Part shown: positions 51,772 to 63,700 of the stretch, piece by piece
How the letters are laid out: every line of letters starts with the position of its first letter
How positions within the stretch are numbered: position 1 is the first letter of the stretch
Assembly (NCBI GenBank): GCA_003254885.1
Contig: QANT01008174.1
Span: 1 to 64,000, forward strand
Length of the DNA: 64,000 nucleotides
Direction: 5' to 3'
From: Purshia tridentata
Lineage: Eukaryota > Streptophyta > Magnoliopsida > Rosales > Rosaceae
Position numbers and translations under genes: made by a program
The notes under the pieces: model-generated
Seen by the model: only the letters and a program-made list of their open reading frames with translations
What the model was told of the DNA's origin: nothing
Database searches by the model: none

Positions 51772-52764
51772 TTAATCCATGCCCTCCTCTTGATCTTGTG
51801 AACCTGCACTTTCTTGCACCAAAGCTAAATTCCTCACCATAGTCTTAATTTCGGTAATTTCCTTCTCAATGGTACTTGGTACAGCCGAAAACTTCATAGA
51901 TCCCTCTTTTGGTTGTTCCTCTAGTGTGCGTGAAGTTCCATTGCTGTGAATTATGTGCAAGTGTCTCAAAAAGTGCACTGGCCTCCACATTCATCTTGGT
52001 CATAAATGAACCTCCACATGCGGCATCCACCATTGATTGGTCTCTCTCCAGCAATCCTTGATAAAAACAACTCATAAGGTACCATGGCTCCAAGTTATGA
52101 TGGGGACAAGCATTTAGCAGCTCATTGAACCTTTCCCAAGTCTTGTGGAATGGTTCATCCTCCTTTTGCACAAAGCCCAGAATATCTCTCCTAATTTCAT
52201 TAGTCTTGGCAGCAGCAAATAATTTCTTCAAAAATTGCTTAGATAGCTCCTCCCAAGTAGTGATTGATGCACTAGGCAGCGAGTAGAGCGACTTCTTTGC
52301 CTTGTCCTTGAGTGAAAATGGGAACAAACGGAGTCGATATTGGTTCTCATCAACCCCCACATGCCTTGCTATCTCGCATACTCCAGCAAACTCCTTTAAG
52401 TGTTGAATGGGATCTTCTCCACTTAGTCCATGGAAATTCGCCAAGAGATGGATGGTTCCACTCTTGATCTCAAAATTGTGGTTCATAGCAGCATAACAAA
52501 TGCATGATGGTTGCGCGGGCAGCGATGGTGATGAAAATGACTCAATGGGTGAGTGGGAACAACTTCAGCTTCACAATTGTCGCCCACGCTTCCTTTTAGG
52601 TCAGATTCGGATTCTGAAGAGCTTGAAGTGAATGGACTTTTTGGACGGTTCCTAGTGGACTCAAGTGCTTCAGAAAGAGCGTCTCTATATCTTTGTTCAA
52701 GGCTAGAACTCATAAAACAAGTACCTAACACATTGAGCACCCAATTTATCAGTAGAAAAGACAC
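51772..52764 (-). pseudogene. gag-like region of the LTR element (fossil)
   Basis: The core (about 51866-52486) contains FHGLSGEDPIQHLKEF, RLFPFSLKDKAKKSLYSLP, TTWEELSKQFLKKLF and FHKTWERFNELLNACPHH. These are landmarks of the plant gypsy retrotransposon gag domain (capsid-like). It lies between the primer site and the protease-like region, as expected. The region is broken. Confidence 0.8.
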
Positions 52765-52873
52765 TTATAAAGAAACAAGCATTATTAAAAACTAAAAACT
52801 GAAAACTGACAGTTTAATTAATATAAACTAATAGTATAATAAGCTAAATCAATTCAATTATATTTAACACCAT

Positions 52874-52891
52874 TCCCCAGTAACGGCACCA
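52874..52891 (-). other. primer binding site resembling tRNA-Asp
   Basis: On the minus strand it reads TGGTGCCGTTACTGGGGA, close to the tRNA-Asp complement TGGCGCCGTTGCCGGGG used by Athila/Tat-type elements, six bases inside the LTR edge. The differences suggest age. Confidence 0.75.
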
Positions 52892-52897
52892 AAAACT

Positions 52898-54800
52898 TGT
52901 TGATTGTTTTCTTAGAACCAAATAAATACCCAATTCTAAGTTTACTCGCAAGTGCACGAATCGCGGTGTAGCAAAGCATGCAAATAACGAGGTCGATCCC
53001 ACAGGGAATAGCTAAACATGCATCAAACCAATTTAGCTTATTCACAACTCACACACAAGGCATGGGGGTTTAGATTTAAGGTCAAAACTCACATACACAC
53101 TCTAACACACACACACACGCACTTTCATGGCATTGTTAAGCATCAGAATCCACCAAACTATCAATGATCAACTAATATGATAATCATGCAATTTTAAAAG
53201 ACTACGAACATAAAGCTTGACTACCAAAGGCTTTGGCTAATTATCTTTGGCGTTATACCTTCCTTATGCATGTACTAAGAGCTTATCGGGCTTACCCTAG
53301 CAAGTTAACGTGTATGTTCCTAGATGAACTAGGGCAATCACCCATGCAAGAGTCATTAAGTTCTATGAAGATGTCAAACACGCAGACCCCCTTTCCAACC
53401 AAATGCACACGGCGCTACCATATGAATACTATTACCACAATCGTTGCTTAAGCAGCTGCTTGTTACTTCTAAAATTGTCATCCTTTCGAGCTTATTCAAT
53501 TTTATAACAATCACTAGATGCTTTATCTTTAAGGTGGCCAGTCCTAAGACTCTACAACTAGTGACATTTAATTAGGTAATAGGATTTTATGTAAGTACCA
53601 CCATCATTAATTCCAGAAATCATACTTCAAACATTGAACATAAATAGAGGCTTCATCTTTAACTTAACAATGCATAAAAGTAACTAAGACATGAACATAT
53701 AAATAAGATATTTAATTGAATAAACAAACTGCCAATCCATGTTCAAGGTCTTAATTAACACCTAAAAATAATTGAACAATGCAAATAGCATAAAAAGGCA
53801 GAAGGAAACCAAAAGGAAGTCACGGCAAGGGCTAGGGAGCTTGTGGCAAGGCTAGGGCAGCAAGGGGGTCCTCCTTGATGCTCACAACAGGGCTGGGGCA
53901 GCAAGGGTGTCACGGCCTCCTCTTGATCCTTTAGGCCTGCACGACACACTCTCTCTCTTTCTCTCTAAAAATATAAAATTCTGACTTTATGGGGTGAGAG
54001 CAGATTTTGCTTGAAAAAAGCATGTAAAATAATGACGAGAAGAGGCCTTTATATAGGAATGAGGAGGTGTTGATTCCTTGGCCTCCAAGGACTAGGACTT
54101 GTGCAACAAATAGGAAGTAGAATTAGGGTTTCCTCCACATGGGCTTGCGGCAAGGGCTGGTCACTTAAGCTCATAAGCTTGCGCCTCATCCCTGGCATGC
54201 GTGTGGGCTTCTCCCTTGGTCCATGCGCATGCCACCTTAGGCCCAATCCTTCATGTGATGTTGACTTGAGCCCATTGAAGCTTCTAGAATCCATTTGACC
54301 TTGGCTCAACATTCCATGGTCCACTAGAAAACTTTGTCCAACTAGGGTTAGGTTTTCCTAGTCCAACTAGGAATAGGTTTACCTAGTCCAACTAGGAATA
54401 GGTTTTCCTAGTGCAATTAGGATTTCCCTTTTCAGTCCAACTAGGGTTTACCTTTCTTAGTCCCGCTAGGATTTACCTTTCCTAGTCCCACTAGAATTTG
54501 GTTTTCCTAGTTCAACTAGGATTTCTCACTTCTGGCCCTGGATACTAATGGTTTTCCTAGTTTGGCTAGGATTCCGTGCTTGAGTAAGATTTCAGCTTTC
54601 CTAGTTCCACTAGGGTTTCTTCAGTTTTCTTAGTTTAATCAGCAATTGTCCAATTTTGGTTCTTTTGGCTTCTTTGTTCATAATTACTTCATTTGACCTA
54701 CAAAAGACAGAAAGAAAGCAAAAACACAAAAAACGCCAAGTTCCAGCGATCTAGGTTGGGAACTTAGCATATAAAAACATGCACAAATGCACACTCAACA
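52898..54800 (-). repeat. 5' LTR of the Athila/Tat-type element (fossil)
   Basis: About 1.9 kb, related along its length to the solo LTR at 44640-46380. Its outer end reads TGTTGAGTGTGCATTTGTGC on the minus strand. It has a TATA-type motif (54044-54057), a U5-like block with ACTCGCAAGTGCACGA and CAAATAACGAGGTCGATCCC (about 52943-53005), and a cluster of CCTAGTCCAACTAGG-like words at about 54335-54620. The outer end abuts satellite at 54801. Confidence 0.8.
54335..54620. repeat. cluster of palindromic CTAGT-ACTAGG words in the LTR
   Basis: About ten copies of a degenerate word of the form CCTAGTCCAACTAGG, in which CCTAGT and ACTAGG are reverse complements around a 3-base centre, separated by AT-rich spacers such as AATAGGTTTT. 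The solo LTR has fewer copies. It lies in the outer (U3) part of the LTR, where such clusters may bind host factors. Confidence 0.7.
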
Positions 54801-57800
54801 GTGGGGAAGCACTTCCCCATATTTGGATTAGCGTTCTAGCCCTCAAGAAGCACATGCTTTTGTTAAGAACGCACGAAAACCACATTTCGGTGCCTCCTCA
54901 ACCTAATTTCGTTTCAATTGCACCAAAACGTCCCCGGTTGGCAATAAAGACATGAGGAAGCACTTTCTCTTGTTCGGATTAGCATTCTAGCCCCAACGAA
55001 CCAGTTTAGGTGTTAAGAATGCATGGAACGTCATTTCGGCGCACACCGTGCACAACTTGGTTAAAGTTGCACCAAAACGTGCGCGGTTGGCAAGAAGCAT
55101 GTTCTCATGCTTGGATTAACGTTCTAGCCCTCAAGAAGCACATTACGTGTTAAGAAGAAACTACAACCTCATTTCAGTGCATACTCAGTTTACTTTCGTC
55201 TAAATTGCATCAAAACGTGCCCGGTTGGCAAGAAGGACATGAGGACGCACATTGTCATGTCTCGATTAGCGTGCTAGCCCTAAAGAACCACTTTAGGTGT
55301 TAAGAATGTACAAAAACATCATTTCGGTCCCTATTCAGTCCAAATTGCACCAAAACTTCCTTGGTGGGCAAGAAAGACATAAGGAAGCAATTTCTCATGT
55401 CTCGATATTAGCATGCTAACCCTAAGGAACCACCTGAGGTCGTAAGAATGATCGAAAACGTCATTTTGGTGCACACTAAGTCCAATTCGATTAAAGTTGC
55501 ACCAAAACGTTCCCCGTTGGACAGAAAGACGCGGGGAAGAACTTTCTCATGTCTCGATAAGTGTTCAAGACCCACAGAACAACTTTAGGTGGTAAGAATA
55601 CACGAATACGTCGTTTCGGTGCATACTGAGTCTAACTTGGTCCAAATTGCACCAAAATTTGCCCGATTGGCAAGAAAGGGGTGAAGGAGCACTCTCTAAT
55701 GTCTTGATTAGCGTGCTAGCCCTGAAGAACCACTTTGGGTGTTAGGAATGAGCAAAAATGTCATTTCGGTGCAAACTCTATACAATTTGGTTAAGGTTGT
55801 ACCAAAACGTTATCGGTCGATATGAAATACATGGGAAAGCACTTTCTCATGCTTGGATTTGCATTCTATTCCTAAATAAGCACATTTCGTGCTTAGAAGA
55901 CATGAAAACATCATCTCGGTGCGTACTCAATCCAATTTCACGCAATTTCCACCAAAACGATCCCAGTTGGCAAGAAAGATGTGGGGAAACACTTTCCCAT
56001 TCTTGGATTAGCGTTCTAGCCCTCAAGAAGGACATGCTTTTGTTAAGAATGCACGAAAACCTCATTTCGATGCCTCATCAAGTTAATTTCACTTCAATTG
56101 CACCAAAACGTCCCCGGTTGGCAATAAAGACATGAGGAAGCACTTTCTCTTGTTCGGATTACCGTTCTAGCCCAAACGAACTAGTATAGGTGTTAAGAAT
56201 GCATGGAACGTCAGTTCGGCGCACACCGTGCACAACTTGGTTAAAGTTGCACCAAAACGTGCGCGGTTGGCAAAAAGTATGTTCTCATGCTTGGATTAAC
56301 GTTCTAGCCATCAAGAAGCACATTTCATCTTAAGAAGGAACTAAAACCTCACTTCTGTGCAGACTCAATCTAGTTTTGTCTAAATTGCATCAAAACGTGG
56401 TCGGTTGGCAAGAAGGACATAAGCGCGCATGTTGTCATGTCTCAATTAGCGTGCCAGCCCCAAAGAACCACTTCAGGTGTTAAAAATGCACGAAAACATC
56501 ATTTCGGTGCGTACTCAGTCCAAATTGCACCAAAACTTCCTTGGTGGGCAAGAAAGACATAAGGAAGCACTTTCTTATGTCTCGATATTAGCGTGCTAAC
56601 CCTAAGAAACCACTTGAGGGCTTAAGAATGCATGAAAACGTCATTTCAGTGCACAATGAGTCCAATTCGATTAAAGTTGCACCAAAACATTCCCCGTTGG
56701 AAAGAAAGACATGGGGAAGAACTTCCTCATGTCTTGATAAGCATTCAAGCCCCAAAGAACAAATTTAGGTGGTAAGAATGCAGGAATACGTTATGTTGGT
56801 GCATAACTCAGTCTAACTTGGTACAAATTGCACCAAAACGTGCCCTATTGGCAAGAAAGGGGTGAAGGAGCACTCTCTAATGTCTTGATTAGAGTGCTAG
56901 CCCTGAAGAACCACTTTAGGTGTTAAGAATGAGCGAAAACGTCATTTCGGTGCACACTCTGTACAACTTGGTTAAGGTTGCACCAAAACGTTATCGGTTG
57001 GCAAGAAAGACATGGGGAAGCACTTTCTCATGCTTGGATCAGCGTTCTAGCCCTAAAGAAGCACATTTCGTGTTTAGAAGGCAATAAAACATCATTTCGG
57101 TGCGTACTCAATCCCATTTTGTGGAATTTCGACCAAAACGTGCCCGGTTGGTAAGAAAGATGTGGGGAAGCACTTTCCCATTCTTGGATTAGCGTTCTAG
57201 CCCTCAAGAAGCACATGCTTTTGTTGAGAACGCACCAAAACCTCATTTCGGTGCCTCCTCAACCTAATTTCGTTTCAATTGCACCAAAACATCCCCGGTT
57301 GGCAATAAAGACATGAGGAAGCACTTTCTTTTTTTCGGATTAGCGTTCTAGTCCCAACGAACCAGTTTAGGTGTTAAGAATGCATGGAACGCCATTTCGG
57401 CACACACCGTGCTAAACTTGGTTAAAGTTGCACCAAAACATGCGCTGTTGGCAAGAAACACGTTCTCATGCTTAGATTAACGTTTTAGCCCTCAAGTAGC
57501 ACATTTCGTGTTAAGAAGGAACTAAAACCTCATTTCAGTGCATACTCAGTCTACATTCATCTAAATTGCATCAAAACGTGCCCGGTTTGCAAGAAAGACC
57601 TAAGGACGCACGTTGTCATGTCTCAATTAGCGTGTCAACCCCAAAGAATCACTTTAGGCGTTAAGAATGCACGAAAACATCATTTCGGTGCGTACTCAGT
57701 CCAAATTGCACCAAAACTTCCTTGGTGGGCAAAAAAGATGTAAGGAAGCACTTTCTCATGTCTCGATATTAGCATGCTAACCCTAAGGAACCACTTGAGG

Positions 57801-58280
57801 TTTTAAGAATGCACGAAAACATCATTTCGGTGCACACTGAATCCAATTCAATTAAAGTTGTACCAAAACGTTTCCCGTTGAAAAGAAAGACACGGGGAAG
57901 AACTTTCTCAGGTCCTGATAAGCGTGGAAGCCCCAAAGAACAACTTTAGGGGGTAAGAATGCACGAATACATTGTTTCGGTGCATAACTCAATCTAACTT
58001 GGTCCAAATTGCACCACAAACGTGCCGGATTGGCAAGAAAGGGGTGACGAAGCACTCTCTAATGTCTCGATTAGCATGCTAGCCCTGAAGAACCACTTTG
58101 GGTGTTAGGAATGTACAAAAACGTCATTTCGGTGCACACTCTGTACAACTTGGTTAAGGTTGCACCAAAACGTTATTGGTTGGCAAGAAAGACATGGGGA
58201 AGCACTTTCTCATGCTTGGATTGGCATTCTAGCCCTAAAGAAGCACATTTCGTGTTTAGAAGGCACAAAAACATCATTTC
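54801..58280 (+). repeat. 150-bp satellite array, forward, 8-mer HOR type (block 5)
   Basis: About 24 monomers in the order K', A', B', C', D', H', I', J'. K' starts recur at about 54885, 56062 and 57241, giving a period of about 1.18 kb. Each variant is the cousin of the 11-mer variant of the same letter but with its own fixed changes: K' has GCCTCCTCAACC and CGTCCCCGG; A' has CACACCGTGCACAAC and GTGCGCGG; C' has CTTCCTTGGTGGGC and a loss of about 10 bp; D' has GTTCCCCGTTGGACAG; H' has AAAGGGGTGAAGGAGCACTC. E, F and G counterparts are absent, D' being followed directly by H'. Confidence 0.92.
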
Positions 58281-58523
58281 TTTTTTTCTTGTTAAATGAA
58301 TAATGCATGAAACGAAGAAAAAATTGTACAAAATACAAGGGGCATACCCCAGGGAAACCATACAACACATAAGGCCAGCAAGCAAACAACGCAAAACCCA
58401 AAACCAACCTATAGCCTAGCCAAAGTTTGGGAAAGGGTATGGCGCACACAACAAGCGAAGGGCAGCCAAACAAAAAAAAGGAAACACATTAGTTCATAAG
58501 GATATTCCACTCATTAAGAATGG

Positions 58524-58667
58524 AATAAGCCAAGCGGCCAGCCCTGGGAGTGATAGAATCCATTCTACATCTAATTGAGTCCATAATTGCATTCTAATAA
58601 GCCAAGCGGCCAGCCCTGGGAGTGATAGAAGCCATTCTACATCTAATTGAGTCCAAAATTGCATTCA
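58524..58667. repeat. 72-bp tandem duplication near the LINE ORF2 stop
   Basis: Two copies (58524-58595 and 58596-58667), each starting AATAAGCCAAGCGGCCAGCC, with few differences. The duplication spans the end of ORF2 and the start of the 3'UTR. Confidence 0.85.
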
Positions 58668-59031
58668 GCACATATGCAGCAGGCCTGACTTCATTTCTGA
58701 AAATCTGGTTGTTTCTTTCACTCCAGATTGAGTAGACCGTCGTGGAGAGGCAAAGCTTCTTAATGATAGCATGAGGATGGTTACCCTTCCAATTGGCCGC
58801 CGCAAAAGTAATCAAATGGGGCCAAGTTAAGTGAAGACTTGTATCTCCACACTTGGTCATCAGCCGCGTCCAAATGAAGTTGCTATAAGAGCACTCAAAG
58901 AAGAGGTGATTATGAGACTCTGGAGCCCTCCTACAAAGAGCACAGACCATATCAATATTCGAAGTATAGGCCTGGAGATGATCCTTAGTAGCTAAATGCT
59001 GCCATATAGTTAGCCATAAAATAAAGCTCAT
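58594..59031 (-). pseudogene. LINE ORF2 C-terminal domain, open piece
   Basis: A 145-residue open stretch with the L1 C-terminal zinc-binding type motif: WLTIWQHLATKDHL, CALCRRAPESHNHLFFEC, then FIWTRLM and VYSIWSERNNQIFRNE. This is the usual end of plant L1 ORF2 (zf-RVT type), thought to contact nucleic acid. It belongs to the dead LINE and has no independent start. Confidence 0.8.
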
Positions 59032-60771
59032 TCAGGGGATATTGTGGCTAGACAATACCATGTTGTACCAAGGGACAGTAGGACGATGGCGTCTAATGCT
59101 TTCCCAAGTTGTAGCTGCTGAGTAGATACTCATAGAGGATGGCAGCCACTTAATACAATCAGGATGCTCAGAATTGGGTAATTACATAGGCATAGACTCC
59201 TTAATCTCAATCAACTTTGGGGAATTTGCAACGGGCCAGCTCCAAGTGTTATTGCAAATGATATCACTTACCAAAGCATTGGCAGGAAGACCAGAATCAT
59301 AGATAACCCTCTCGCTCCAAGTAGAGGGAATAGGGCCACTAGGATGCCACCAATAAAACCAAAGAGAAGTGTTAGTTCCATTCCCAACCCTATGAGTAAC
59401 AAAAGGTCTAGCAATATGGCGCAATTTCAAAATCTTTTGCCAATTCCATGAACACACGTTAGGGGCTTTAACTTCCCAAAAATTCCTACCCTTCAAGTGG
59501 TAAGCCTTGATCCATTTTGTCCAAAAATTATCCTACCTCGACACAACATACCAAAGGTGTCTCATCATTAACGCCTTGTTCCATAAAGAGAGGTCCTTAA
59601 TTCTAAGACCTCCTTCCTTTTTAGGGCTACAAACATTAGCCCAAGCAACTTTGGCACCTTTGGAATGCACATCAGACCTCGTCCATAAGAAAGCCCTTAG
59701 TTTCTTCTCAATTCACAAAAGAACCTTCTTTGGAAGCATAAGGTGAGTAGCCCAAAAAATATGCATGCTAGATAGGACAAAAATTATCAATTGAAGACGA
59801 TCCACATAAGAGAGGGTTTTGTTTCTCCAAGAGTTAATTCTAGCAGCCACTCGATCAATAAGAATATTACAATCTCTTACTCGGAACTTGGAGGAGATAA
59901 TTGGAATGCCAAGATACCTAATGGGAATCGCACCCACGGGGTAGTTAAATCCTTCAATAAGGAGCTGCTGCACCATATCCGGAATACCAGCAATGAAAAG
60001 GTTACTCTTAAGGGGATTGGCCTTGAGGCCCGATAGCTACTCAAACTCATGTAATGACTCCATAAGTGTAGTAGCGGAAGCAATATCCCCCTGACAAAGC
60101 ATAATTAGGTCATCGGCAAAGCAATGGTGTGTAAGCTTGATCTTATCACATTTCCAAAAAAATTTGAAGTTGGGATTCAAGCTCACCTTACGGGCAATTA
60201 ATAAGGACAGAATTTCCATAGCAATACAAAATAAATAAGGTGACATAGGATTACCTTGACGGATGCCACGCTTGCTAGGGAAGTAACCCGCAAACTCGCC
60301 ATTACCCGAAATGGAAAAAGAAGGGGTGGAGATGCATTCCTTAATCCAATTAATCATGACTTGGGGAAACTTGAAGGCAGCCAATGAGTGAAGTAGAAAC
60401 TCCCAATCCAGCATATCATAAGCTTTCATAATGTCAACCTTAAGAGCACACCTTGGAGACCCGAAATTCTTGTGGAAATCTCTAAAAAGCTCCCGCACAA
60501 GGAGGATATTATCACCAATACGGCGCCCTGGTACAAAGGCGGTCTAATTTTGACAAATAATGGAGGGAAGCATTACCCTAATTCGGTTGGCAATAACTTT
60601 GGTGCTGATTTTATACAAAGTATTGCAACAAGAAATAGGGCGAAAGTCACTTAGCTTGGTAGGGTTGTAAACCTTTGGAATAAGAGCAACAGAGGTGGCA
60701 TAGATCTCCTTAAGTAACCGACTTGAAGTGAAAAATTACTGAACCGCAGCCACAACATCCCTCCCCACAAC

Positions 60772-63700
60772 GTGCGTACTCAATCCAATTTCGCACAATT
60801 TCCACCCAAACGTGCCCGGTTGGCAAGAAAGATGTGGGGAAGCACTTTCCCATTCTTGTATTAGCGTTCTAGCCCTCAAGAAGCACATGCCCTTGTTAAG
60901 AATGCACGAAAACCTCATTTCGATGCCTACTCAACCTTATTTCGTTTTAATAGCACCAAAACGTCCCTGGTTGGCAATAAAGACATGAGGAAGCACTTTC
61001 TCTTGTACGGATTAGCGTTACAGCCCAAACGAACCAGTTTAGGTGTTAAGAATGCATGGAACGTCATTTCGGCGCACACCATGCACAACTTGGTTAAAAT
61101 TGCACCAAAACGTGCGCGATTGGCAAGAAGCACATTCTCATGCTTGGATTAATGTGCCTGATCGGCAAGAAAGGGGGGAGGGAGCACTCTCTAATGTCTA
61201 GATTAGAGTGCTAGCCCTGAAGAACCACTTTGGGTGTTAGGAATGAATGAAAATGTCATTTCAGTGCACACTCTATACAATTTGGTTAAGGTTGCACCAA
61301 GACATGATCGGTTAGCAAGAAAGACATGAGGAAGCACTTTCTCATGCTTGGATTAGCATTGTAGTCCTAAATAAGCACATTTCGTGTCTAGAAGGTACTA
61401 AAACATAATTTCGGCGTGTACTCAATCTAATTTCACGCAATTTCCACCAAAACGTGCCCGGTTGGCAAGAAAGATGTGGGGAAGCACTTTCCCATTCTTG
61501 GATTAGCGTTCTAGCCCTCAAGAAGTACTTGCTTTTGTTAAGAAAGAACGAAAGCCTCATTTCGGTGCCTCCTCAACCTAATTTCGTTTCAATTGCACCC
61601 AAACGTCCCCGGTTGGCAATAAAGACATGAGGAAGCACTTTCTCTTGTTCGGATTAGCGTTCTAGCCCCAACGAACCAGTTTAGGTGTTAAGAATGCATG
61701 GAATGTCATTTCGGTGCACATAGTCCACAACTTGGTTAAAGTTGCACCAAAAAGTGCGCGGTTGGCAAGAAGCATGTTCTCGTGCTTTGATTAACGTTCT
61801 AGCCCTCAAGAAGCACATTTCATGTTAAGAAGGAACTAAAACCTTATTTTAGTGCATACTTAATCTACTTTCGTCTAAATTGTGTCAAAATGTGCCCAGT
61901 TGGCAAGAAGGACATGGGGAAGCACTTTGGGTCTTGATTAGCGTGCTAGACCCAAAGAACCACTTTAGGTGTTAAGAATGCAGGAAAACATCATTTCGGT
62001 GCGTACTCAGTCCAAATTGTACCAAAACTTCCTCGGTGGGCAAGAAAGACATTAGGAAGCACTTTGTCATGTCTCGATATTAGCGTGCTAACCCTAAGGA
62101 ACCACTTGAGGTCTTAAGAATGCACGAAAACGTCATTTCGGTGCACACTGAGTCCAATTCGATTAAAGTTGCACCAAAACGTTCCCGTTGGACGAAAAGA
62201 CACGGGGAAGAACTTTCTTATGTCTCGATAAGCGTTCAAGCCCCAAAGAACAACTTTAGGTGCTAATAATGCACGAATACGTCGTTTCGGTGCATACTCA
62301 GTCTAACTTGGTCCAAATTGCACCAAAAAATGCCTGATTGGCAAGAAAGGGGTGAGGGAGCACTCTCTAATGTCTCGATTAGCGTGCTAGCCCTGAAAAA
62401 TCACTTTAGGTTTTAGGAATGAACGAAAACATCATTTCGGTGCACAATTTGTACAATTTGGTTAAGGTTGTACCAAAACGTTATCGGTTGGCAAGAAAGA
62501 CATGGGGAAGCACTTTCTGATTCTTGGATTAGCATTCTAGTCCTAAAGAAGCACTTTTCCTATTTAGAAGGCACTAAAACATAATTTTGGTGCGTGCTCA
62601 ATCCAATTTCGCCCAATTTCCACCAAAACGTGCCCGGTTGGCAAGAAAGATGTGGGGAAGCACTTTCCCATTCTTGGATTAGCGTTCTAGCCCTCAAGAA
62701 GCACTTGCTTTTGTTAAGAACGCACGAAAGCCTCATTCCGGTGCCTCCTAAACCTAATTTCGTTTCAATTGCACCCAAATGTCCCCGGTTAGCAATAAAG
62801 ACATGAGGAATCACTTTCTCTTGTTTGGATTAGCGTTCTAGCCCTAACGAACCAGTTTATGTGTTAAGAATGCATGGAACGTCATTTCGGTGCACACCAT
62901 CCACAACTTCGTTAAAGTTGCACCAAAAAGTGCGCGGTTGGCAAGAAGCACGTTCTCATGCTTGGATTAACGTTCTAGCCCTCAAGAAGCACATTTCGTG
63001 TTAAGAGGGAACTAAAACCTCATTTCAGTGAATACTCAGTCTACTATCGTCTAAATTGCATCAAAACGTGCTCGGTTGGCAAGAAGCACATGAGGACGCA
63101 CGTTGTCGTGTCTCGATTAGCGTGCCAGCCCCAAAGATCCACTTTAGGTGTTAAGAATGCACGAAAACATCATTTCAGTGTGTACTTAGCTCAAATTGCA
63201 CCAAAACTTCCTTGGTGGGCAAGAAAGACATAAGGAAGCACTTTCTCATGCCTCGATATTAGTGTGCTAACCCTAATCTCGATTAGCGTGCCAGCCCCAA
63301 AGATCCACTTTAAGTGTTAAGAATGCGCGAAAACATCATTTCAGTGTGTACTCAGCTCAAATTGCACCAAAACTTCCTTGGTGGGCAAGAAAGACATAAG
63401 GAAGCAGTTTCTCATGCCTCGATATTAGTGTGCTAACCCTAAGGAACCACTTGAGGTCTTAAGAATGCACGAAAACGTAATTTCGGTGAACACTGAGTCC
63501 AATTCGATTAAAGTTGCACCAAAACGTTCCCCGTTGGACAGAAAGACTCGGGGAAGAACTTTCTCATGTCTCAATAAGCGTGCTAGCCCTGAAGAGCCAG
63601 ATTGGGTGGTAGGAATGAACGAAAACGTCATTTCAGTGTACACTCTGTACAATTTGGTTAAGGTTGCACCAAAACGTTACTGGTTGATAAGAAAGACATG

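Larger units (their letters stand above)
48417..54800 (-). mobile_element. broken Ty3/gypsy LTR element, Athila/Tat type (fossil)
   Basis: Read on the minus strand: 5' LTR (52898-54800), primer site, gag-like region, protease-like region, then a long non-coding part. Reverse transcriptase, integrase and a second LTR were not recognised. The non-coding part (48417-50330) has the low-complexity look and the CTCCCCCAAACTTAGGG motif (about 49216-49232) I associate with untranslated regions of this group. A CACTA fragment sits inside. The element is broken, with several breaks, and joins satellite directly at both edges: inverted 11-mer type on the left, forward 8-mer type on the right. It could be a non-autonomous derivative. 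Confidence 0.75.
58281..60771 (-). mobile_element. 5'-truncated L1-type LINE
   Basis: Read on the minus strand: reverse transcriptase pieces (LKEIYATSVALIPKV, LSDFRPISCCNTLYKI, AFVPGRRI.DNILLVREL, SPRCALKVDIMKAYD, GIRQGNPMSPYLFCIAMEIL, and the catalytic box CFADDLIMLC at about 60100-60130), thumb (IRYLGIPI.SSKFR), connection region (GRNFWEVKAPNVCSWNW), C-terminal zinc-type motif (CALCRRAPESHNHLFFEC, about 58860-58945), then a short 3'UTR and a 7-base A tail at 58281-58287. ORF1, the endonuclease and the start of the reverse transcriptase are missing. In-frame stops (for example in QN-stop-TAF near 60546 and FE-stop-LSG near 60039) show it is dead. It interrupts an I'/J' joint with no target-site duplication and at most one target base lost. 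Confidence 0.88.

Noticed and set aside
59507-60036. Plus-strand frames over the LINE
   Set aside because: They are antisense to the reverse transcriptase and connection regions, which match L1 ORF2 on the minus strand.
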